NCBI GenBank assembly: GCA_965277595.1
Contig: CBDIDH010000002.1
Coordinates: 4,402,001 to 4,466,000, forward strand
DNA from: CBDIDH01 sp965277595
GTDB lineage: Bacteria; Planctomycetota; Planctomycetia; Isosphaerales; Isosphaeraceae
DNA length: 64,000 bases
Direction of reading: 5' to 3'
A program made the position numbers and the translations under genes. The notes under the pieces are model-generated. The model saw only the letters and a program-made list of their open reading frames with translations. It ran no database searches and was not told the DNA's origin. Each line of letters opens with the position of its first letter. The first letter of the stretch is position 1. Shown here piece by piece: positions 33,401-40,449 of the stretch.

Positions 33401-33900
33401 CCGCCACCCATTGACGCCTTGACGATGATCGGATAGCCGAGCTTCGCGGCGATCGCCTGGGCCTCGGCGCCGGGGACGACCGGGTCGGGGCTGCCCGAGA
33501 GGATGGGAACTCCCGCCGCGAGGGCCAGGGCACGCGCCGCGACCTTGTCGCCAAGCTGGTCGAGAAGCTCGGCGCGGGGGCCGACAAAGGCGATTCCGGC
33601 GGCCTCGCAGGCGCGGGCGAACTCGGCATTTTCCGAAAGGAAGCCATAGCCGGGGTGAATCGCGTCCACCTCTTTTTCACGGGCAAGGGCAATGATGGCC
33701 GGGATATTGAGATAGCTTCGGATTGGCTCGCCAGCCTGGCCGATCTGATAGGCCTCGTCGGCCTTGAGCCGGTGCATTGCGAACCGGTCTTCGTGCGAGT
33801 AAATCGCGACCGTCCGATAACCCAGCTCATGGGCGGACCGGAAGACGCGGATGGCGATCTCGCCTCGGTTGGCGACGAGCAGCTTTCGGGTCTCGGGCAT
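30454..33900 (-). CDS. pyc: Pyruvate carboxylase
   Basis: This 1148-aa single-chain pyruvate carboxylase makes oxaloacetate from pyruvate and bicarbonate. Domains in order: biotin carboxylase (residues 1-450) with GGGGRGMRVV, CSVQRRHQKIVEIAPA and EVNPRIQVEHTVTE; carboxyltransferase (about 540-840) with LLTDTTFRDAHQSLLATRVRT, FSIEMWGGATFDTSMRFL and HFHTHDIGGAQAAS; and a C-terminal biotinyl domain with EAMKMETT, the modified Lys at about residue 1113. The length is typical of the alpha-4 enzyme. ATG 33900 starts directly at the family N-terminus. It leads the pyc-SIMPL-birA operon. A 566-base divergent region with heptad repeats lies upstream. Confidence 0.96.
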   Translation of the reverse strand: MPETRKLLVANRGEIAIRVFRSAHELGYRTVAIYSHEDRFAMHRLKADEAYQIGQAGEPIRSYLNIPAIIALAREKEVDAIHPGYGFLSENAEFARACEAAGIAFVGPRAELLDQLGDKVAARALALAAGVPILSGSPDPVVPGAEAQAIAAKLGYPIIVKASMGGGGRGMRVVESADGLDAAIEQARREAGTAFGVPDVFLEKFVRKAKHIEVQLLGDRHGNLVHLFERDCSVQRRHQKIVEIAPAYNLDPTLRASICEAAVKIGRHVRYENAGTVEFLVDTETNTYYFIEVNPRIQVEHTVTEVVTGIDLVKSQILISRGVPLSDPEINLPDQSAVRVLGFAFQCRVTTEDPANKFTPDYGRITHYRSPGGLGLRLDGGTAITGAIVTPFYDSMLVKVTASGTRFIDAARRMERALQEFRIRGVKTNVPFLINVVNHPDFLAGRCTTRFLDETPDLFQFKVRRDRATKLLTFAAEVIVNGFPGVQRGENYVAPVEPVPPAHNSSGPIPNGSRQIFQKLGAEKFAQWVRDQTPLLLTDTTFRDAHQSLLATRVRTRDMLRVADSYARLCPQMFSIEMWGGATFDTSMRFLKEDPWERLARLREKIPNILFQMLLRGSNAVGYTSYPDNAVRAFVHEAAQAGIDLFRVFDSLNWVPNMEVALDAVRSEGMLCEAAICYTGDILDPRKTKYDLKYYVAMAKDLEHRGANLIAIKDMAGLCKPFAAETLIKTLRDEVGIPVHFHTHDIGGAQAASVLYGAGVGLDVADGAIASMSGLTSQPSLNAIVESLRFSPRETGLDPAALIEMSRYWDDVRNLYSPFESGLRSSSAEVYAYEMPGGQYSNLFQQAKALGLASRWVEVCKAYADVNILFGDIVKVTPTSKVVGDMALFLVANNLTPADTLDPDRELAFPESVVELFEGRLGQPPGGFPKDLQVRVLKGRPAITERPGKDQPPADLSAARDKATALLGRPATDRDALSLLMYPRVFPDLAAHERAYSDTSILPTSIFFYGPDPATEHPVEIEPGKTLIVKLLAVGEPHLDGKRTVFFELNGQPREVEVTDRSLASSVRQVPMADPGDPNQVGSPLPGLVVGVAVNPGDPVRKGQKLLSIEAMKMETTLYAERPGRVAEVLAAVGHQVKTGELLIKLSN

Positions 33901-34082
33901 CGCAGCTTCCCGGCCTCGTTTCCAGTTGTTTCTCGGTAAGTCAAGACGTTGGCCCGCGTCCGTTCAGCCCGGACGCGGTCAGGTTCGAGCCAGGATATCA
34001 GGTTTTTGGCGGAATAGTATGGTCCGCGTCAGACCGAGACCTTGAGCGCAAAAGTCAGCCTGGTGAAATGCAAAGTTTCGAT

Positions 34083-34159
34083 GACCAAGGACCAAGGACC
34101 AAGGACCAAGGACCAAGGACCAATGTCCAAGGACCAAGGACCAAGGACCCAGGACCAAG
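34083..34159 (+). repeat. Tandem heptad array GACCAAG, 11 copies
   Basis: Eleven uninterrupted 7-bp units run from 34083: five GACCAAG, then GACCAAT, GTCCAAG, GACCAAG, GACCAAG, GACCCAG and GACCAAG. The period is exact. The substitutions are those seen in the hairpin elements elsewhere in the window, so this is the tandem form of the same family. Confidence 0.92.
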
Positions 34160-34323
34160 AGGGTTGTTGCGGAATCGATTTAAGGTCAACGGCCAGAAGG
34201 ACACGGGACAAAGTGAAAATCCCGCCCTTTGTTCTTGTCCAATTTAAACTTACGCCGAATCAGCGTGTGATGCGCAACAACCCGCTTGACCAAAACGATT
34301 TCGTTCCTGGTTCCTTGATACAC

Positions 34324-34344
34324 GGTCAACGGTCATCGGTCATT
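34324..34344 (-). repeat. Three opposite-orientation heptads
   Basis: GGTCAAC-GGTCATC-GGTCATT are three 7-bp units in the reverse orientation to the GACCAAG array 165 bases upstream. Together the two could form the arms of a large inverted structure. Confidence 0.7.
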
Positions 34345-34466
34345 TGAAAGCACCGAGAGAATCGGAGACTCTTTCGGCTTGATCGTCGGGAAGAGGTTCG
34401 GTACCCTCCCGCCGCACCGACTGAGCGGGCATCGTGTCGCCCAACGGCTCGGCGGGAGGTCTTGCG

Positions 34467-34607
34467 ATGAAGAAATGGATCTGGCTGGCGATCGCGGCCT
34501 TGCTCGTCGGCGGCTGCAATTCGCTCACGCACCCGCCGGCCGAGAAAGAGGAAGTCCCCGCCTTCAACTCGCAGGCGCCCGACGGCAACGCCTCGCCGTT
34601 CCGATAA
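34467..34607 (+). CDS. Small lipoprotein (46 aa)
   Basis: This short gene reads MKKWIWLAIAALLVGGCNSL and then a Pro/Glu/Ser-rich tail ending NASPFR. LVGGC is a lipobox with Cys17 as lipidation site, so the mature peptide is about 30 residues. GGGAGG lies nine bases before ATG 34467. It ends convergently with the FAH-family gene. Function unknown. It is easily missed because of its size. Confidence 0.65.
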   Translation: MKKWIWLAIAALLVGGCNSLTHPPAEKEEVPAFNSQAPDGNASPFR

Positions 34608-34624
34608 CCTCACTGAGAAACCGA

Positions 34625-35590
34625 TCAACGGGTTTCGGCCGCGATCGGGTTTTCCAGAACGCCAATCCCATCGATACTGGCGCGGACAAGGTCGCCCGCC
34701 TTGAGGTATCGGCCGGTCGCCGAGCCGACGCCCGAGGGGGTGCCGGTGGCGATGAGGTCGCCAGGTTCGAGCGTCACAAATTGCGAGAGAAACGAAACGA
34801 TGGCGGCGATGGGAAAAACCATCTGACCGGTCGAGGCATCTTGTCGGGTCTCGCCGTTGACGGTCAGGCGGATCGCCAACGCCTGCGGATCGGCGACGGC
34901 GTCGGCCGAGAGGATGCAGGGGCCGACCGGGCAAAAGGTGTCGTGCCACTTGCCGTGAAGCCAGTCAAAAAACTTGTCGCGCTCGCGAGGCGTCCGCCCG
35001 GGATTCGGCTGGAACTTGCGGTCGGTCACGTCGTTGACCACCGTGTAACCGGCGACGTAATTGAGGGCGTCGGCCTCGGCGACGTCGCGGCAAGGACGGC
35101 CGATCACGACGCCAAGCTCGCACTCATAATCCGTATGGTCGGGCGAGACCCGGGGGATGACGACCGGATCGCCCGGGTGGGTGAGCGTGGTTGTCGGCGG
35201 CTTCATGAAGACATACGGAAAGGTCTCGGCGCGCTCGGCGGCCGATCCGCCGCGCTCGGCGACGTGTGCCGCGTAATTGCCCGCGAGCAAGAGAATCTTG
35301 TTCGGTCGCGCCACGGGAACAAGAAGCTGGACGTCGGCCAGGGGGATCGAAAGTTCCTCGCGAGCCGATGCGTCGAGCGTTTCAAGCCAGTTGGCGAGCG
35401 TTCGCGCCGCGGGAAAGGACGAGCCGTCGGGAGGGAGCAAATCGAGCAGGTCCTCGGTCGCGGGAATCTCGACCTCGGCGCCCGCGTCGTCGGCATAGGC
35501 ATCGGCGGCCTGGTGGACGGGAAAGACCTGGTCGTCGGCAAAGAAGCCGACGAGCGTCAGGTCGTCGAGCAGGAACCGGCAGAGTCGCAT
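34625..35590 (-). CDS. Fumarylacetoacetate hydrolase family protein
   Basis: This 321-aa protein is of the FAH superfamily (2-keto-acid hydratases, decarboxylases and C-C hydrolases). NKILLLAGNYAAHVAERGG, FMKPPTTTLTHPGDPV and DYECELGVVIGRPC give the metal-binding E-x-E pair. GYTVVNDVTDRKFQ carries the Asp/Lys site, and LEPGDLIATGTPSGVG the C-terminal signature. The N-terminal 95 residues are the usual lid-like domain. ATG 35590 is chosen as the first family-like start. The reaction is likely aromatic or sugar-acid breakdown; the substrate is not determined. Confidence 0.86.
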   Translation of the reverse strand: MRLCRFLLDDLTLVGFFADDQVFPVHQAADAYADDAGAEVEIPATEDLLDLLPPDGSSFPAARTLANWLETLDASAREELSIPLADVQLLVPVARPNKILLLAGNYAAHVAERGGSAAERAETFPYVFMKPPTTTLTHPGDPVVIPRVSPDHTDYECELGVVIGRPCRDVAEADALNYVAGYTVVNDVTDRKFQPNPGRTPRERDKFFDWLHGKWHDTFCPVGPCILSADAVADPQALAIRLTVNGETRQDASTGQMVFPIAAIVSFLSQFVTLEPGDLIATGTPSGVGSATGRYLKAGDLVRASIDGIGVLENPIAAETR

Positions 35591-35787
35591 GAAATCGTCC
35601 TGTCTTGGGGACAAGGTCTGATCGATCTTGAGGTCGGCCCGTGATCATCCTGAGTGATTGGCATCGTTCGCGCGATCGCCCGCGCGAACCTCTCTCGTTA
35701 CCGACATGCGATCGGGGAGTTTACCCGAGCCGACCGACGAGGGCGAACGGCTCAGGGTGTCGACGGAACCTCAAATGGTGATTCCGC

Positions 35788-36153
35788 TTAATCGATAGCG
35801 CGCATAATCTGGCCAGGGGAAGGAGTTCCGTCCTTTTCTGGCAACAAGCGGGTGAACCTGGCTTGACCGGTTCGGACCGAAACTTCATACTCACGCGGGC
35901 GACGATTGTCGATGTCCTGGCAGAGCGAGGCCGGGGTCTGGGGAGGTTTTGAATCGGAAAAGACGGCGTGGCTCTCATAAAAGAGTCGAACCGAGGACGC
36001 GGACGGGGCGTATCGCACTCCGTTGAGTGTCGTCCCGGGCGCGGGGACGGCCGAGATTTCCTCCGGCGTGTGTTCGTCTCGGTCAGGTTCAGGTTGTCGG
36101 AATTCGGGTGCGATCCACCCGAGGTCGAACGATCTCTTGACGAACCCGGTCAT
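35788..36153 (-). CDS. Hypothetical protein, possible
   Basis: This 121-aa ORF begins MTGFVKRSFDLGWIAPEFRQPEPDRDE and continues with an ordered-looking segment VRYAPSASSVRLFYESHAVFSD, ending LPEKDGTPSPGQIMRAID. No family is recognised and no strong ribosome site precedes it. It occupies the 620-base gap 35591-36212, which otherwise holds nothing I can name. Codon third positions are GC-rich, in favour of a real gene. Confidence 0.45.
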   Translation of the reverse strand: MTGFVKRSFDLGWIAPEFRQPEPDRDEHTPEEISAVPAPGTTLNGVRYAPSASSVRLFYESHAVFSDSKPPQTPASLCQDIDNRRPREYEVSVRTGQARFTRLLPEKDGTPSPGQIMRAID

Positions 36154-36212
36154 GATGAGCATCGCTGGTTTTCCAGACCTGGGAGGGTCGGAAACGTCTT
36201 TGGTCAGGGACG

Positions 36213-38009
36213 ATGAGGATGGCCGCACCCATGATGATCTCCAACGCCTACCTTCTCATTTTCGCGGTCGCCTTCATGGGCTGCGTTCTGGCAACCCCCT
36301 TGGTGACCCGGATCGCCGTCTGGGCCGGCGCGATCGACCGCCCCGACCACTTCCGGCGCATCCATAAGGGGGCCACCCCTCGACTCGGCGGCCTCGGCCT
36401 GGCCTTCGGCCTCCTCGTCGGCATCCTCGTCGTGGTCCTTGGCGGCTACTTCGACGGCTGGGAAGGACTGACCGACTGGCGCGGCCGACAATGGCCCGTC
36501 CTCGCGGCCGCGCTTCTGGTGCTGGCGCTTGGCTTTGTGGATGACACGCGAGGGGTCGGCCCGCGCGTCAAGCTCGGCTGTCAGGCGCTCGCGGTCCTCG
36601 TCCTCTACTTCGGCGGGGTCCAGATCCAGAGTTTTGACCTCCTTGGCTGGAACATTGACTTCAACTTCGGCGGCTGGTCGTATGACTTCCTCGGCCGTCG
36701 CGAAACCCTGGCGATTCCCAGCCTCATCGTGACGATGCTCTGGTTCCTTGGATGCATGAACATCTGGAACCTGATCGACGGCATGGACGGCCTGGCCTCG
36801 GGCGTCGGCCTGCTGGTGAGCGGGACCTTGACCCTGGTGGCGATCCACCACGATAACGTCGGCGTGGCGATCACGGCGTCGGCCCTGGCGGGGTCGCTCG
36901 CCGGTTTCCTCCTTTACAACTGGCACCCAGCCTGCATCTTTCTCGGCGATAGCGGCAGCCTTTTGATCGGCCTTTTGATCGGTGTGATCGGCGTGCAGGG
37001 GTCGTTCAAGGGGGCGTCGTCGATCTCGATCCTCTTCCCGATCCTGGCGATGGGCCTGCCGATCTCGGATACGGCCCTGGCGATCTTCCGCCGATGGGTT
37101 CGCAACCTGCCACTGAGCGCCGCGGACCGAAGACACGTTCACCACCTGCTGATCGGTCTGGGCCTGAACCCCCGGCAGGCGGCGCTTCTGCTCTATTGCT
37201 TCACCGGATTTCTTTGCGGAGTCGTCTTGCTCGGCGTCGCGCTCAAGAACGAGCAACTGGCGCTGATCATGGGGATTTCCGGGTGCCTGGCTTTCCTCCT
37301 GATCTTGACGAGCCGTCTCAACGAGTTGTCGAGCCTGCGCGGCGACCTGCATGCCCGCCTGGTTCGAGGGCGGCAAGAGAGGTTCGCGGCCAAGGTGACC
37401 TGGGAGGCGATCCAGCGGATTGAACTGAGTCAGTCGTTGGAAAGCGTCTGCGCGATCCTCTCGGACGCGACCCGGCATCTCGGCTGCGACGTGCTCAAGA
37501 TCTCCGCGCAACGGGACGGCTTGCCCGTGCTCGACTGTCTCGACCACGACGACGGGGCCGGGAAAGATGGTCATCTCGCCACGTCGATCTTGTCGGGACC
37601 GACGGCCACTTTTCGACTCACCAGCGGGCAAGACCTCGTCTTGCTGGTCTCGCTGCACCAGAATCATGGATCGCCCCTGACCGCCGACATTGCCTTCCGG
37701 TTCTTGCAGCGGCTCTCGCTGGCGACGGCCGAACGCATCGAACGGTTGCTTGTCACCCGAGCTGACGCGGAACTGCAAGCGGAAGTTGAAGAGAACAGTT
37801 CCGACACAGAGACTGAGTCGTCGCGTTCGGAACGGACTGACGCGACGCGTCGTGACGGGTCGGATCGGCTCGATGCAACTTCAGACGATGACGCGGTGCT
37901 CGCCCCCTTTAAAAGCTCGACCGCCCATGCCATTATTGACTGGGTTCGGGTGCTTCTCGGGCTCGACGCTCGACCCGTTGGCGGCCAACCTTCCTTGACC
38001 GAGAAATAA
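36213..38009 (+). CDS. WecA-type glycosyl-1-phosphate transferase with C-terminal extension
   Basis: This 598-aa protein starts polysaccharide synthesis by placing a sugar-1-phosphate on undecaprenyl phosphate. The first 350 residues are the MraY/WecA membrane domain with about ten spans: GFVDDTRGVGPRVKL (Mg-binding DD), NIWNLIDGMDGLASG, FLGDSGSLLIG and the RHVHHLL loop. The last 240 residues are soluble; they include a helical part (SLESVCAILSDATRHLGCDVLKIS) that could be GAF-like and an acidic Ser/Asp-rich linker. WecA proteins normally end near residue 370, so this extension is unusual. It begins the exopolysaccharide/exosortase run. Confidence 0.87.
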   Translation: MRMAAPMMISNAYLLIFAVAFMGCVLATPLVTRIAVWAGAIDRPDHFRRIHKGATPRLGGLGLAFGLLVGILVVVLGGYFDGWEGLTDWRGRQWPVLAAALLVLALGFVDDTRGVGPRVKLGCQALAVLVLYFGGVQIQSFDLLGWNIDFNFGGWSYDFLGRRETLAIPSLIVTMLWFLGCMNIWNLIDGMDGLASGVGLLVSGTLTLVAIHHDNVGVAITASALAGSLAGFLLYNWHPACIFLGDSGSLLIGLLIGVIGVQGSFKGASSISILFPILAMGLPISDTALAIFRRWVRNLPLSAADRRHVHHLLIGLGLNPRQAALLLYCFTGFLCGVVLLGVALKNEQLALIMGISGCLAFLLILTSRLNELSSLRGDLHARLVRGRQERFAAKVTWEAIQRIELSQSLESVCAILSDATRHLGCDVLKISAQRDGLPVLDCLDHDDGAGKDGHLATSILSGPTATFRLTSGQDLVLLVSLHQNHGSPLTADIAFRFLQRLSLATAERIERLLVTRADAELQAEVEENSSDTETESSRSERTDATRRDGSDRLDATSDDDAVLAPFKSSTAHAIIDWVRVLLGLDARPVGGQPSLTEK

Positions 38010-38102
38010 CACGGGCGCGATCCTTTTTTCCGAGACTGCCCGGGGGTTTGACAGAACGGACTCGCACCCCAAAGCCGAATCGACCAGGAGCAAGAGTCAT
38101 CC

Positions 38103-40367
38103 ATGGACGGGATACAGCCATACGCCCAGGCGGCACCGACGCGGCCCGCGGCGACTTATCAGGTCTATCCCCAGCCGGCTCCCACGCCTGGGCAAGGGAC
38201 AACCAATCCGGCCGCGGTCAAAACCCCTTCCGATTACGTCCGCGCCTTGAAAAGACGTATCTGGCTCGTCCTGGTCGTCGCCGTGCCGCTGAGCGTGGCG
38301 ACCTCGGTCTACGCCGTCAAGCAGCCCGCGGTGTACCGGGCCGCGACGCAAATTCTGATCAAACCGCCTCAATATGACCCAATGCTCGCCATGCTCGTCT
38401 CGAACGAGGGGGCGCGGCGCGATACCGACTCGGCCGCGAACTATCTGCCGAACCGCGTCGCGCTTCTCAAAAGCAAGGGGCTGGCGCAAAAGGTCGTCAC
38501 CGACCCGGCCTTCCTTCAAGGGAGTGCCTCGGCCGGCGACGACGCCGCCGATGAGCTGGTCAACAGCCTTCAGACCCGGATCGGCCTGAACACGAACTGG
38601 GTGAGTGTCTCGATCGAGGGGACCGATCCCGCCCGGATCACCCGGCTCTTGACGACCTTGCTTGAAGTCTTTTACCAGCAGTCAAAGGCCGAGATCGACA
38701 ACCAGAACAAGGATATCAGCGAATTCGCCAACCTGAGCCTGAACCGCCTTCGCGAGGAACTCGCGTCGATTGACCGCGAGACGCTCGCCATGCTCCAGTC
38801 AACGACGACGGTCGGCCCCGGCGGCAAGAACATCATCCTCGCACAATATGAGACCCTGGGCGCGACCCTGATGCACAAGCGAATGCGCCACGACGAGATG
38901 AGGCAACAAGCCTGGGTGAGCCGCCTCTTTCCCAAGGCCGGTGCTCTCCGGCCGGAAGACTCATCGCGGTTGAACCAGATCGAGCGGCTGCAAGAGACCC
39001 GGCGTCGGCTCGATGCGCAGCTTCGTGAACACCGTCGCTTGATCCGCAACTTCGAGAGTGATCCCTCGGTCAAGCACACCGCCGGCAAGCTCAAGGACGT
39101 GCTCGACCAGCTTGACGAACTCCGCAACCTTCCCCGCGAGACCGCCGCCGACCCGGCCGAGATGATCGCCGCGACGATGGCCGAGGAAATCCACTCCGCC
39201 GAGGAAGCCGCCAAGGCGCTCCTCGGTCAACTCCGCGACACGATGCCCGAGCATCAGCGATTTCTCGCCCTTCAGGAAAAGCGCGAACTCAAGGCGCAGC
39301 GGATCAACGACATGGAGACGAAGATCTCCCAGTTCAAGATGCTTTCCGAGACGCAGAAGACCCCCGTCGAGATGCCCGACCCTGTCGCCGAGCCGACCGT
39401 GCCGATTCGCCCGAGACGATCGGTGAACATCGCCCTGGGCATTCTCTTCAGCGTCGCGATGGGCATGGCGCTTGTCTGTGCGCTGGAACATCTTGACCAC
39501 TCGGTGAAGGTTCCCGAACACCTGACCGTGGGTCTCACCCTGCCGCTGCTGGGTGTCGTCCCTCGGATGCGACGGACGTCGGCGACGCACCGGGGGGGAC
39601 ACCTCTGGGCCTCGGGCGCGCCGGAGTCGGTCGAGGCTGACGCCTATCGAAACCTTCGGGCCAGCCTCCTTGGCGCCGCGGACCGGCTTGGCCCGCTGGT
39701 CACCTTGCTTTTAACGAGCGCGAAGGCGGGCGAGGGCAAAAGCACGACCGCTCTGAACCTCGCGGCGACGTGTGCCCGGGCCGGCGAACGCACCCTCTTG
39801 TTAGACGTGGACCTGCGCAGGCCGAGCCTGGCCGAGGTCTTCGCCGAGGGGTGCGAGGTGGGCCTCGTCGACGTCCTCCGCGGCGACCTTCCCTGGCAAC
39901 GGACCGTTGTTCATACCGACCTGCCCAACCTTGACTTCCTGCCGACTGGCGACACCCAAGGCATTCCGATTGAGATCCTGGGAACCCTGGAACTGCGTCA
40001 GCTTTTGATCGGCTTGGCCAATCATTACGATCGCGTGATTCTCGACGGACCCGCGGTCCTCGGCCTTGCCGACTGCCGGATGCTCGGCCGGGTGGTCGAC
40101 GCGGCCGTTCTCGTGGTTCGCTCGGGAACGCACGAAATGCGCCCGCTGCAACGCGCCAAGGCGATGCTGGAACAGTCGCGCGTCGTGCTCGCCGGCGTGG
40201 TCTTCAATGGTCTTTACGAGGACTTCCAGAACTGGTCAAGCTACGGACCTTCGCAAGGCGTCTACAGTCTTGACGACCTGCCGACGCGAGCCGACGCATC
40301 GCGGCCAGGGCTTGCCGGCGTCGAGGCCGAGGACGCGGGGGTCCTCTCGGGTCTCGCCGAGGGGTGA
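38103..40367 (+). CDS. Wzc-like polysaccharide co-polymerase / BY-kinase
   Basis: This 754-aa protein has a Pro-rich N-terminus and a Wzz domain with its first membrane span (IWLVLVVAVPLSVATSVYAV). A long periplasmic coiled-coil region (about residues 200-430) follows, then the second span (VNIALGILFSVAMGMALVCA). A cytosolic BY-kinase ATPase comes last: Walker A SAKAGEGKSTT near residue 540, A' LLLDVDLRRPSL, B VILDGPAVLG. The C-terminal tail has three scattered tyrosines (GLYEDFQNWSSYGPSQGVY) rather than a dense cluster. It sets chain length and export of the polysaccharide begun by the upstream transferase. Confidence 0.88.
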   Translation: MDGIQPYAQAAPTRPAATYQVYPQPAPTPGQGTTNPAAVKTPSDYVRALKRRIWLVLVVAVPLSVATSVYAVKQPAVYRAATQILIKPPQYDPMLAMLVSNEGARRDTDSAANYLPNRVALLKSKGLAQKVVTDPAFLQGSASAGDDAADELVNSLQTRIGLNTNWVSVSIEGTDPARITRLLTTLLEVFYQQSKAEIDNQNKDISEFANLSLNRLREELASIDRETLAMLQSTTTVGPGGKNIILAQYETLGATLMHKRMRHDEMRQQAWVSRLFPKAGALRPEDSSRLNQIERLQETRRRLDAQLREHRRLIRNFESDPSVKHTAGKLKDVLDQLDELRNLPRETAADPAEMIAATMAEEIHSAEEAAKALLGQLRDTMPEHQRFLALQEKRELKAQRINDMETKISQFKMLSETQKTPVEMPDPVAEPTVPIRPRRSVNIALGILFSVAMGMALVCALEHLDHSVKVPEHLTVGLTLPLLGVVPRMRRTSATHRGGHLWASGAPESVEADAYRNLRASLLGAADRLGPLVTLLLTSAKAGEGKSTTALNLAATCARAGERTLLLDVDLRRPSLAEVFAEGCEVGLVDVLRGDLPWQRTVVHTDLPNLDFLPTGDTQGIPIEILGTLELRQLLIGLANHYDRVILDGPAVLGLADCRMLGRVVDAAVLVVRSGTHEMRPLQRAKAMLEQSRVVLAGVVFNGLYEDFQNWSSYGPSQGVYSLDDLPTRADASRPGLAGVEAEDAGVLSGLAEG

Positions 40368-40449
40368 GGTTTTTCGAAGAGTCTGACAGGAGCGAAGCCG
40401 CTCAGAGACGTGAAGCCGCGACGTTGAACATCGAGAAAGGGGCGTGCTC

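Larger units (their letters stand above)
33901..34466. other. Divergent intergenic region with heptad arrays
   Basis: This 566-base gap between pyc and the small lipoprotein gene holds two heptad arrays in opposite orientations, described separately. The rest shows no gene; a short + ORF across 34042-34347 is only the translated repeat (DQGPRTK words). Promoters for the flanking genes should be here, but none was clear. Confidence 0.6.

Noticed and set aside
32185..33414. A 409-codon + frame inside pyc
   Set aside because: It is antisense to the biotin carboxylase and carboxyltransferase domains, which are complete and unbroken on the minus strand.
34083..34159. Possible CRISPR array
   Set aside because: Units are seven bases long with no spacers, and no cas gene is present.
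34042..34347. A short + ORF with repeated DQGPRTK words
   Set aside because: It is only the GACCAAG array in translation and has no plausible ribosome site.
36921..36935. Sigma-54-like TGGCAC...CTGC with GG-N10-GC spacing
   Set aside because: It lies within the WecA-type coding sequence, has CTGC in place of TTGC, and is expected by chance at this GC content.
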